From: Moniliella sp. 'wahieum'
Taxonomy: Eukaryota; Basidiomycota; Moniliellomycetes; Moniliellales; Moniliellaceae
Assembly: GCA_003971905.1 (NCBI GenBank)
Contig: RSEE01000042.1
Span: forward strand, 310,001 to 374,000
Direction: 5' to 3'
Length of the DNA stretch: 64,000 nucleotides
The translations under genes were made by a program, and so were the position numbers. The first letter of the stretch is position 1, and every line of letters begins with the position of its first letter. Shown in pieces: positions 45,980 to 55,827 of the stretch. Below the pieces are notes generated by a model that was not told the origin of the DNA, did not search any database, and saw only the letters and a list, made by a program, of their open reading frames with translations.

Positions 45980-46235
45980 GTTAGAGGGTAGTGCTACGGT
46001 TCCCTGCGCGGCCCTCAGTGGATCGGTGACGCTCGCTTAGCCGGCCGGAAGAGTTCTTCCGCTCGCACGCCCTGCTCGCTCCATCTCCCATCTCCCTCTC
46101 CTGTCTCCTTCCTTCAGACGTTGCTTGAAGACTTGTGACTCACCACACTCACCACTTTGCACGCCTTGTCTGAAGGAAGGCTGCTTTGCAGCTGATCCTA
46201 GGATCGCGAGTGCTCCCGCGTCGCACTCTAGCACG
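45980..46235 (+). mobile_element. Retroelement relic, LTR-like block
   Basis: About 240 bp match the reverse complement of 26865-27120 with small indels. Landmarks common to both copies include CCCTCAGTGGATCGGTGACG, CAGACGTTGCTTGAAGACT and GGCTGCTTTGCAGCTGATCC. Only this block is present here, so it may be a solo LTR or a truncated copy. Similarity is high, suggesting a moderately recent spread. Confidence 0.6.
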
Positions 46236-46760
46236 GATGATCTCCATCCACCCCAATCCATTGTATTACTTTTGTCTGCACCAAATCGAGTGCGAAGCTA
46301 CAAACTGAACGAGAGATGCGATTGGGGGGGAGGGGGGAGGGTTTCCATAAGTACTAAGTCAAGCAGTCCCATCCGGGCGTCAGCACAGAGATAAGAGGGG
46401 GTCAAAAGATTCATATGAAGCTCCTTAAAGGGCAAGCGAGCAGAACAGAAGAGACCAAGAGACAAGGGGGCACAGAGGAGGGAGAGGGAGAGGGAGAGGA
46501 GGGAGAGGGAGAGGGAGAGAGGAGAGAGGCGACGCAAAGAAGCGGCGAAGCGAATACCAGGTAGAGTAGCTGCCTTTCCGTTCTGGGGACGGGGGTAACA
46601 CATTGAGGGAAGGGGGGGGGGCGGAGGGCGGGGGAGGGGAAAAAAAAGGAAAGCGAAAGGGGGTATCAACAGTCGGGCCCTGGCACACGGCCCATCCCAA
46701 ACCCCCATCCCAAAACGGGAGGGGGGAGGGGCACTGTGGCGGACAAGCCGACGGAAGGGA
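46236..46760. other. Intergenic region downstream of the hydrolase gene
   Basis: No gene is supported. A purine-rich GAGGGA/GAGAGG tract lies at about 46470-46530. Confidence 0.4.
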
Positions 46761-49040
46761 TTAGCAATACACCGTAGGCGTAGGTGCGTGTTTGGCGATG
46801 CTCTCCAGCACCTCTACAATCACACGCGGGTTGACCATGAGCGAATGACCTGCGCCGCGTACCCGGCGGATCTCGACCAAGGGCATTTGCGTCTGCATCC
46901 AGACCAACCCCGTAAACGAGATCCGTTCGTCCTTGTCGCCGCGCCACACGACCAGAGGTAGTTGGACCTGCGGGAAAGTGAAACCCCAGGGCTTGGCGCC
47001 TCGGGTGGCAAGGATGCGCACCAGGTCGGCCGTGCCGTGTGTGGCCTCGCGTGAGCAGCTTGAAGTAAAGCCGTTCCCAATACGTCCGTGGAGGCCGCGT
47101 GCGCGGAAGGCAGTGGCAGGCTGCCCGCCGAAGGTGCTCGCGGACGGGTTGGCACGGTCTTGGACCGTTTGGAGGAGACAGGCAGACCACGTTTGCCTCG
47201 TGATGAGGAAGGCGACAGGCTCGGGGAGGGCGGGGCGGACGAAGGTGCGAGGGGGACGTAGCCCAGGAAAGGACGGCACGAACGTCACCCAAGGACGAAT
47301 GGGAGGAGTGAGCACTCTCGCTGCTGGAACGAAACCAGCGATGGTGGGCAAAGGAAGAGACGGTCCTTCGGGTTCCGGTCGCCTCCAACGCAGGGTCTGT
47401 TCCCAGTGACAAGACCTCCACTTCTCCTTCGTCCTCCTCTCCATCCCGGGGGAAGAAGGGAACGCCACCACTGTGACCCAGAGGTTCAAGCGCCGCCGAG
47501 GCAGACTCGGAACGGAGTCGCCCATCAGGTCGATCGCCAAAGGCACTGGCGCTCGGACCACTCTCCCATCCTGAGCTGCTTTCCGCAGATCGGTTTCCGA
47601 ATGTGTGTTTAAGATAGGAGGCGATTGGGTCCAGGAGGCAGAACGAGTGTGGTGTTGTTCGGTCTGAGGCAAGTCGTTGATGGTGGAAGAAGGATGAGGG
47701 TGGGGGGGAGGCAGGGATCCTGGCAGGCGGCGCGGGAGGCCGGCCCAGTTTCCAGCCTTGGACATGCCATTCGGCCGTCTGGGCCGTACGGGAAGAAGCG
47801 AATGGGCACATACCGAGCCAGTGATAGCCCGGCTCGACCGCCGGGTCGGGGGAAACCCACGGTGCGAGCAGATGGATGGCCCAACGACCTGGTCAGGAAA
47901 GGCAAGGGCAGTCGCCATGGCAAACGGTGCACCTGCACTATGCGCCAATAGGCCAAACTGGCCCACCCCCAATGGGCTGCCACTTGCCCATGACGCTGGC
48001 CCAGTCTTGCACACCAAATTCAGCTGTCGACACTGCGTCTGTGCGTCATCCCCCATCGGTCGGCACAGATGAGGCGCAGGCCAAGGGCATGCGCCAAGTC
48101 GTCATATAGCCCCACGAGGTGACGTACGGCGCCGAGGCCAAGAAAGAAGGACGGGAAGGCCGGCGGATCACCAACGTCGGCGACGGATACCCGCAAGCCT
48201 TGTTGGGAGGGCGGTCAAGCTGGATGATGCGAGTCAAAACGGGGCGAGTGGACATAGTCGAGGATTTCCTCGGCCGATTCGGGTGCCGAGACGGAGGGGG
48301 GCCGAGGCGAGGGACGAGGAGGCCCAGGGGAGAAGGGGAAGGTGCGGGGGGAGCGGTGTGGGGGGGGCGGATGAGGGCGCGATGGGAGCCGACATGGAGT
48401 GGGTATCGGGCAGGAGGGCCGGGGGGGAGGGGGGAGAGGGAGACGAGGGTTGCAGCCGCTGATACACAGCCGCATTGTGCGCAATCAGCTGGGCCAGCAG
48501 GGTCGGGTGTGGGGGTGTGCGGGGGGGGCGGCGGAGGGGAGGGGAGGGCGGCGGGAGGAGGGAGGCGTGGGAGACGGCGCGGGTGCGGGAGCGGGGTGGG
48601 GGGGTGGACAGACACCAGGTCCCACGAGGCAGCCGAGGCGCAGGAGGGGCGCGGACGTGGAAGCGGAGTGGGTCCGAGGCATGGGAGGTTGGGGCGTGGG
48701 CGGGTGCGCAGGGGGGGGTGGGCCTGGTGCGGTGCTGGGAGGGGTGGAGCGGAGGAGGGCAGCGCGTGCGACGAGGCGAGGCAGCTTGCTCGCCGTGCGT
48801 GGCGGGGCAGTGCGTGGTGGGGCAGTGTGCGCCGGGGCGGGGGGAGCAGGCGGATGGGGGCGCAAGAAGCGGAGCAGGCTGCGCTTGCCAGGCAGGGGCG
48901 TGGCGCGGCAGCAACAGAGGCCGCAGCAGGGGCAGGGCCAGAGCCAGAGCCTGTGGCCTCGGCCGCAGCCGAGCATGCAGGCGGCGCTGCATTGGCGGTG
49001 CTGCGGATCGGAGGCAGGGCCACCCCCGTGCGTGGGCCAT
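46761..49040 (-). CDS. Alpha/beta hydrolase with a long low-complexity insert
   Basis: It is a hydrolase of unknown substrate. On the minus strand LAQLIAHNAAVYQRLQ marks the start of clear similarity, followed by SAPESAEEILDYVHSPRFDS and GAVRHLVGLYDDLAHALGLR, then LICADRWGM and DWASVMGKW. The nucleophile elbow is LLAHSAGAPFAMATALAFPD, and after it comes HLLAPWVSPD. A stretch of roughly 200 residues, Ser/Arg/Pro-rich, separates this from the catalytic-acid strand VVWRGDKDERISFTG and the catalytic His in GAGHSLM. The end is IAKHAPTPTVYC. The N-terminus is not fixed: frames upstream of 48510 are Pro-rich and the ATG at 49040 is a tentative choice. Several frame slips are present. A 449-codon plus-strand frame over the same DNA is a GC shadow. 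Confidence 0.7.
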
Positions 49041-50568
49041 GGCCAGGTCGGCATCGGCCAGAGGCCGCAGACAGCGGCAGAGCAGGGGGGACGGGTATCA
49101 CGCAAGGCGCGGCGGGATGGGATGGCAATGCGGGGGGTCGGCGCAGGGGGGCGTTAGGACGTGGGCCGCAAGCGAGCGCTGTGTGTCGCGCGGGCGGTGC
49201 TGGTCAGGCGGCGGGGGCATGCGCTGGCTGGCGCTGGGCGGCGGGTGCCGGGGGGCGGGCAGGGCGGTGCGCGTTGCTCGGAGCGGCGCAGGTTGGAGAG
49301 GGCGCGGGTGCGGCTCAAGCGTGCGCGCGCACACACCCCGCAGCCGACGGCGGCCAGGGCGCGCCAGGCGGGCTGCAGGCGCTGGGCAGCGTCGGCGCTG
49401 CAGCGGCGGTGCGCGTGCTGTCCAAGGACGACATGCCCGCGGGGCTGCTCAGGCAGGGCGCAGCGTAGGCCTTAGGCCGTCGGGGAGCAGCCGGCCCAAC
49501 AAGATGCGCCGCTGCCAGCGATGGCATGCGATGGCTTGGTCGCATTGGATCGGATCGGATGGCGTTTATGCCGTCAGGCACAATGGCCGACGGCCCTCCC
49601 TCCGAAAAAAAACTTACTAATTGCGCCGCGCGCGCCCGCTGCCACCCCTCGCCCATTCCACCCACCCAGTCACCGGTATCCCAACTCCGCCACCGTCAGG
49701 CCAAATCAATCCGTTACGTTGCCCGAGTCCTGCTGGGTTTGCACGTGTGACGAAAACTTCCGATGCCCCTCTCTGGATGCAGGTCTACGGTAAGAGCCGG
49801 GGAGGGCAAGTCGAACCAGGCTACACAATGGTGCAAAATGATTCATTGGTAGAGGAGAGAAGATGGGGCTTTAGGATATCTGGCTAGGGCTGATTGCGCT
49901 GGTTCCTTGGATGAGGAGCTGCAAGGTGGTGCTGCTCTTCTTTCATTCCACCACCACCTGGCTTCCTGAGAACCCCGATTGGGATGCGGCCGATTCTGTT
50001 GATGGGCTAACCCATGAATTTTGATCGTCTCTGCTTTATAGTCACCTCGACCACCTCGGCCGCTTCCTCTCCCTGGCCCTGCACTTACTTGGTCCTGATG
50101 GTGCCAATCCCCAGCTCGGTTATGCTTGCGTCACAACGCCGGGGCATGGCCATGCATGCACTGGCTTGCAGCAACCCCTTCCCCACTGATCTACCACCTC
50201 TTGAGCTTTATCATGAGCTGAACATAGCTCGCCAGTGCATCCACCCCGTCTCCCCAAAGGCCGATCATGCCACGCGCCGATACTGCCACCTCCCACTTTC
50301 CATTCTGAACATTGAGTCGCTCCTGCCTGGGGAAAGACGGTCGTTGATCTGGCACCTCGCTGAGTTGAGCCATCTTTATGTATGGGATGCTTTGTGGGAG
50401 AGGAGCTAGAGGCGAGAAACGTGGACCTAGAATACCTGTCATCTGAGGGGGCGCGTCGCTGTGGTACGCAACGACGGTTACCTATGGCTGGCTGACTGGG
50501 TGGGGCTTGACAGCGTGCGAAAGGGAGTAGTGAGTGCGTCGATTGGGGAGCGAGGGTTTGAGACGCAA
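49041..50568. other. Intergenic region, possibly holding an unrecognised degraded or small gene
   Basis: About 1.5 kb. The left end serves the hydrolase promoter. On the plus strand, segments near 49960-50200 read like protein (LLYSHLDHLGRFLSLALHLL, GPDGANPQLGYACV) but stop soon and have no start or domain I can name. No firm gene is called. Confidence 0.3.
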
Positions 50569-51550
50569 TTACTTCCGGGACTTGGCCGCATCGGGGTCTT
50601 CCGAGGCACTAGGAAGGCAAAAGAGTCAGGTGCCATGTCGGATGTGAGAGGAAGAGGGGGACATACACATTGAGCAGGAGCGACTCGGCATCGAGCATGA
50701 TCTTGTTGCCACTGGTCGACAAGGTGGCAGCGATTTCCCTTGCGGCCTCTAGCTTGCGCAGAGCAAGGAAGCCCTTGTTCTTCTTGAGTGCTTCGCCAAT
50801 CAGTTCGGCGGAACGGGCCTCACCCTGCGCCTTGACAATGATCGACTGCTTCTCCTGCACCGCCTGGTCGACGAGGAAGGCAGCACGCTGGCAGTCTGCT
50901 GAGCAATCTGCTTGGCTTCGACGGCTTGCGTAAACTCGGGACTGAAGGCAACATGGGTAATCGACACATCGTCCAGCACCAAGTTGAACCTTCTAGCCCG
51001 GGCGGTAAGCGAGTCACGGACCAAGCGCGACCATTTCCCGCTGCGTAATCAACTGGGACGCATTGAACTGGGCCACCACCGCTTTCAGCACCTCGTTGAC
51101 AATCGACGGAAGCACCCGCTCATCATAGTCGGCGCCCAGTTCGCGGTAGATGGTAGGCAACTGGTGTGCGTCCGGACGAGAGAGGACACGGCAGTAATGT
51201 TGACCATCTGCAAGTCCTTGGTGCCCGTCAAGGAAGCGATGCTGCGCGGCTTGGCACGCACATCGTAGTCGATCGGATCAAACCAGGGAGAAGGAAGTGT
51301 GTTCCCTCGGGTAGACAGTGGGAAGTACACCATCGATACGACTGTACTTGATCGCACGGTGACCACCATCGACGTTGAACAGCGACGCATTGATGCCCAC
51401 CGCCAGCACCACCAAGCCCACCAACGCGCCCGTACCGCCAAGCACACCCTTCGGAGGACCACGGCCGCCACCAGGGAACGATCCACGGCCGGCGCCCCTG
51501 GCGGTGGCCTGCATCCGGCGCATAAACTCGTCCATCGGCGAGCGCGACAT
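50569..51550 (-). CDS. PHB2: Prohibitin 2
   Basis: It forms ring complexes with prohibitin 1 in the mitochondrial inner membrane and stabilises respiratory proteins. The ATG at 51550 starts [20 protein letters not shown]. The hydrophobic anchor [20 protein letters not shown] precedes [20 protein letters not shown], the family signature. The SPFH domain continues with [40 protein letters not shown] and [20 protein letters not shown]. The coiled coil is [20 protein letters not shown] and [20 protein letters not shown]. The protein ends LLLNV then, after an intron (about 50669-50610), [11 protein letters not shown] and the stop at 50569. Frame slips occur near 51285, 51175, 51020 and 50885. Confidence 0.95.
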
Positions 51551-52019
51551 GAGCAAAGAGACAGACAAGCTGATGGAAGCCACCCAACCACGCCCACGCC
51601 CCCCCAACCATCAAACAACCTTCGGGCCTCAGAGCTTCGGCCTCGCTGAGCCGGCCATTTCCGAAGCCTCCTCCTGGTTCCGCCCGGGCCGCCGAGCCAG
51701 GTGTGCACAGTAGGGTTGTCAAGGGTCATCCGTCTTACTCATGCACTCATGCATCATGCATCATTCGTCCTGCGCCATGCTGTCATGCATCATGGTAGTC
51801 ATCGCTCACCGACGAGGCCATCGATCATCGTGTCGCAATTTGCCTGCCGCATCACGTGCACCTCGTTGCTTTGTTTCCAACGTCAAATCCACCGTGGAGC
51901 CGCGCACTCTGCCCATTCTGTACCCATCTTTCCCAGCCGGACATGCCCCAGCAGGGGTGTATGAATAGGAGCCGAGGCTTTTGCTATTCGGTAAAAACAA
52001 AGTGGCAAACCCAAAAAAG
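51551..52019. promoter_or_regulatory. PHB2 upstream region
   Basis: No gene is supported. An ATGCATC period-7 array (51748-51763) lies about 200 bp from the PHB2 start, with further copies to 51793. Confidence 0.4.
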
Positions 52020-52103
52020 TAGCTACCGTCGGTCTTGATCCGACGACCTGTGGGTCACAGAGCAATTATGAGCCCACCGCTCTTCCGCCTGAGCTAGGTA
52101 GCT
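52020..52103 (-). tRNA. tRNA-Met(CAU), elongator, with an 11-nt intron
   Basis: On the minus strand the acceptor stem AGCTACC pairs with GGTAGCT. The D arm is GCTCAGGCGGAAGAGC. The anticodon stem GTGGG/CCCAC encloses the loop CTCATAA, with an intron of 11 nt (about TTGCTCTGTGA) at the usual position after base 37. The T stem is GTCGG/CCGAC, with loop ATCAAGA where TTCRANT is usual. A run of T follows as a Pol III terminator. Confidence 0.9.
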
Positions 52104-52295
52104 GCTATTATTAGGGTTCAAGTGATTCCCAACAATGCCTGTAGCTTTCCTAAGATGACTTCTTCTGACTGATTGAGTCCAACAATGAATCGTCCCCCGG
52201 TTTACGTTCTACCACCTCTTCGTCTTGCATGACCGACGTCATGCCATGGCTAGTTATACACTTTGAGCGCGGAGCACAGTTGTATTAAGGAATCA

Positions 52296-53362
52296 TTAAT
52301 AGGTCCGCCTTGGGGGCGGAGGAGGGGGTGTCGAAGGTAGCTGCTCCGCTGCAGACTGAGGCTGGGATCGAGTTGAGTCCGACTGCGCCTCTTCACTCGA
52401 GGGACCATCTGGAGCTGCTGGGGTCGCATACCGCTTCTCATATTCTTGGGCCAACTTATCCATGTCGGCCTTTTCGTAGGCCAGCGTTAGGTCGCGCATT
52501 TGAGCTGCCTGCCTCTCCTTGGACTCGAGTTGGGAACGCTCCTCCTCCTCCTTCTCCTTTTCCGCCAGCTGTTGGGCAAGTCTAGCTGCCTCTGCTGCCT
52601 CCTTGGCACGCTTCTCTTCCAGCGCCTCATACGCCGCCATCAAACCTACCCATCATCAAATCCAAAAAGCAAAAAGGTCAGTTGACGAATTTCTCCTTCG
52701 CAAGACGGGAGCGACGCACGTTCGGCATACTGTTCGTCATCGGCTTGGGCCTGTTGCAACCTCGCAATTTCGTCATACTCCTCCTCTTGGGTCATGCTCC
52801 GCCCGGTTCCAATCAGAGGCATATCAGCCTTGGCATTGCTAAAGGCTTGTTGGAGCTTTTTGCGCAGTACCACGCTGGACCAATTTTTGCCCATTATGAC
52901 CGACGTCCAACTGATCGGCCCAGATGGCGCAGGCGGTTCCGGACCTGCGTTCAGGCCCACGTCCGACGGAAGTAAGCGGGCCCGACGCAGACCCTGTCCC
53001 AATTTGACTTCGTCCCAGTCCAGCGCATTGGGGTCCGACTCGGGCCCCGCCACAACCGCCCGAGCCGAACGTTCGACCGCATCCAGCGCCTGCATCTGCC
53101 GCTTGTGCAGGATCGCCGCGTGCTCTTTTTCTTCCGTGATCGCCGCTGAATTACGACCAGACCCAATGAGCAAGGTAAAGAGGAGGACAAACCCACCCAC
53201 TTGTTTGGCCAGCTTGCGCCGCGGGGACGGGGACGGGGACGGGGACGGCTGACTGCTAGCGGAGTAAAAGCGCCACTGGTGCAGCGGTGGTGGATGGAGA
53301 GCCGACGCCGGAAGCGAAGCATGCGCACGCCAAGCTGGCGCCAGACGTATCCGGCTGGCCAT
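52296..53362 (-). CDS. Probable mitochondrial membrane protein with C-terminal coiled coil, unrecognised
   Basis: I do not recognise this 330-residue protein. The frame is intact: exon 1 (53362-52720) and exon 2 (52645-52296) join across a GT-AG intron to keep phase. The N-terminus (MASRIRLAPAWRAHASLPAS) is basic and hydroxylated, like a mitochondrial presequence. A (SP)n run near residues 37-46 is coded by a GGGACG repeat. One transmembrane segment (QVGGFVLLFTLLIGSG) follows. The middle includes SWTSVIMGKNWSSVVLRKKL. Exon 2 is strongly helical and charged (YEALEEKRAKEAAEAARLAQ, QLAEKEKEEEERSQLESKER), a likely coiled coil, and ends in a Pro-rich tail. Location in the mitochondrial inner membrane is inference. 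It lies between tRNA-Met and tRNA-Ser. Confidence 0.75.
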
Positions 53363-53803
53363 CGCGGATCGGGGATTGGAAGGGGGAGACTCGAGGTGAG
53401 TAGGTTGACCTCAACGATGAGGTTGAGGGTCGGGTCAATGCGGCGTCATCACCCCCCCACTCCATTGCGATTGCGCTGGCGGCACCAGCAGAAGAGAGGC
53501 AAGCGGAATAGACAATGTTCCTCTTGCCAACCCAATTCCGAACATTGGACACGCGCCGCGTACAGCGTTCGTTCAGCGTTCAACCAACGTTCAATGTTGA
53601 AGCTTGCATGATGCATGGAGTTACGAAGCGTGAGCTATGCGAGGCCACCCCGTTCTTCCTCTTTCCATCCCACTGGTTGGGTTTGCGGCTGCCTGCACCT
53701 GATGGCATGGAAAGCAAAAGCGGGAAGAGGGAAAGGTTGGGTGCAACACACGTCATTACATGACCGATGGATGGCGATAGTAAAATACCGACGTGTAAGA
53801 ACT
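53363..53803. other. Intergenic region between the coiled-coil gene and tRNA-Ser
   Basis: No gene is supported. It contains CGTTCAACCAACGTTCAATGTTG (about 53576-53599) and GCATGATGCATGG (about 53605-53617), again palindrome-set motifs. Confidence 0.4.
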
Positions 53804-53899
53804 GGCAATGTGCCCGAGTGGTTAAGGGGATTGATTCGAACTCCAGTTTGAAATATCAATTAGGCTTCGCCTGCACAGGTTCGAGTCCTGTCATTGTCG
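53804..53899 (+). tRNA. tRNA-Ser(CGA) with a short intron
   Basis: The acceptor stem GGCAATG pairs with CATTGTC (one G-U). The anticodon stem ATTGA/TCAAT encloses TTCGAA with the anticodon CGA, interrupted by an intron of about 14 nt (CTCCAGTTTGAAAT). A long variable arm (AGGC-TTC-GCCT) marks a class II tRNA. The T arm is ACAGG-TTCGAGT-CCTGT. A poly-T terminator follows. Confidence 0.9.
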
Positions 53900-54362
53900 T
53901 TTTTTTGCTTGTATTAGCGCAGATAAGGGATTCGCAGGAATGACTTGTGTTCGGTACGCCGTCGCAAGGCTAGGCATGCGCTGGTGGAGGATGGGGGGAG
54001 GACGGGGGACATGGCATGGGTGAGGCTCATCAGTGCCTATGGACTGCGGCGATGACCTAACAGGGCACTGAGCTTGAGCCTGTTTTAGCCCGCCTTGGCA
54101 GGCCTTGGCTAGGAATAAGAGAACCACGTATTGGTCGCATATTCAGTACCCCACATTGCACTCTGCACCTTTTTTGTGCGACCCACCACCACCTTCCTTT
54201 CACCATCTACATGCTTGCCAGATCTCTCATTATTCGCCGCATGCATCCCATGCACCGCCTCGGAACACGCACCGCGACGGCCGGACTGTCGCATAGTGCC
54301 CCCATCCCCACCCCCTGCCGCCTGCACCCTCGACCATCACGGCCCGCTTTCAGCTTCCGCAG
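53900..54362. other. Region upstream of threonine aldolase
   Basis: Promoter region. An ATG at 54211 opens MLARSLIIRRMHPMHRLGTR, basic and like a mitochondrial presequence. With one frame slip it would lead into the aldolase, so it may be the true start. Confidence 0.4.
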
Positions 54363-55582
54363 GTGCCGCCGCCGGCATCGGCCGCGTTTGCGTCCAAGGA
54401 GCGCATGGCTACCCGTATTGCCCGTGACTTTCGTTCTGACACACTCACGGTCCCCAGCGACGAAGCAATTGCGGCCATGGCCAATGCGTCACGTGGGGAT
54501 GATGTGTACGAAGAAGACGCCACCACGAGCGAATTTGAGGGCCAGTTGGCCGCCCTACTCGGGAAGGAGGCCGCGCTCTTCTGTACCAGTGGCACAGCCA
54601 GCAATCAACTTGCTGTCCGCACTCATCTAACTCAGCCACCTTACAGCCTTTTGTGCGACGCCCGCGCTCACATCTTTGTCTACGAAGCCGGAGCAGCAGC
54701 GATGCTTACCGGCGCTCACACTATCACTGTACTGGCCGAGACGAATGGCCACCATATCGTATGGGAAGACTTGGAATCGAAAGTGGTTGCCGACGATGGG
54801 GATGTGCATGGAGCTCCCACACAGCTGGTGTGCCTGGAGAATACCCTCAATGGCACCATCTTTCCCCAGGAGGAGATTGTGCGGATCGGGGAGGAGGTGC
54901 ACAAACGGGGGATCAAGCTTCATCTCGATGGCGCACGACTGTGGAACGTGGTAGCTGAGACAAACATGCCCTTGGCTGAGCTTTGTGAGCCTTTTGACTC
55001 GGTCAACCTGTGCCTGTCCAAGGGCCTGGGTGCCCCGATTGGCTCGGTCCTAGCGGGGAGCAAGGCATTTATTGCCAAGGCGCGCCATTTCCGTAAGGCG
55101 TTTGGCGGCGGGTTGCGCCAGACTGGGCCCATCGCAGCGGCGGCCCGCGTGGCGCTTGAGACGGGACTCCCCAAGTTGAAGGCGACGCATGAGCTGGCGC
55201 GGTGGGCCCAAACCCAGCTGGAGCAGCTGGGGGTGCAGATCACTATCCCGGCCGAGACCAATATGGTGCGTCCTGCCTGCTTTGTTTGGAGGCCTATACT
55301 GACTTGTGGTCGGAAAAGCTCTTTATCAACACGCGCAGCATTGGGGTTGGTCCGGATGAGCTGGTGGAGCGGGCGGCAGGGCTGCCTGAGCCGTTGCTGA
55401 CCTATGGCGAGCGCTTGGTCTTCCACCTCAACACAAGCCCGGAGGCCGTGGAGGACTTGGTTGGGCTGGTCGCGCAACTCAAGCGGGAGAAGCTGGCCGA
55501 CGGCGTTGAGCCGGACGGGGCGCAGGAACGCCGGCGCGCGGGGGGCATCTACGGGCAGCGCAAGCGCACCGAATCGGCCTAA
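54363..55582 (+). CDS. GLY1: Low-specificity L-threonine aldolase
   Basis: This PLP enzyme cleaves threonine to glycine and acetaldehyde and is a fungal source of glycine. The first in-frame ATG is at 54363. The core starts RDFRSDTLTVPSDEAIAAMA. Motifs are GDDVYEEDATTSEFEGQLAA, ALFCTSGTASNQLAVRTHLT, CLENTLNGTIFPQEEI and HLDGARLWN, and the PLP-binding Lys sits in NLCLSKGLGAPIGSVLAGSK. HFRKAFGGGLRQTGPIAAAA follows. The C-terminal part (EAYTDLWSEKLFINTRSIGV, RLVFHLNTSPEAVEDLVGLV) is in another frame, the break lying near 55265-55290 just after ETNM. A short tail ends KRTESA. An alternative upstream start at 54211 would add a possible mitochondrial presequence. Confidence 0.95.
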
Positions 55583-55827
55583 GGCCTAATCCCATATCCA
55601 TCCCCAGCCAGCCCGCACCCTCACGCCCAGGCGCGCGCAAGCGAAGCCGGCCAGAAAGTTGCAGCAACGGCGCACAAGTAGGCATCGGTGCAACAGATGG
55701 GGGACAGGCGGACAGGCGTCTTACGTCAGACGGCAATTTTTTTCAGCACGGGGTTGCTAGCGAGCCGCACATGGGCTGGCGGTGGAGCCTCTTCTCCCCC
55801 ACCGGCGTGCTCTCCTCGACCACCGCG

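Noticed and set aside
46666-47811. 381-codon minus-strand frame as a separate gene
   Set aside because: It is another frame of the hydrolase locus. Its useful part belongs to the hydrolase itself.
48119-49468. 449-codon plus-strand open frame, Gly/Arg/Ala-rich
   Set aside because: It lies antisense to the hydrolase N-terminal region, has no domain, and its composition is what GC-rich DNA gives in a shadow frame.
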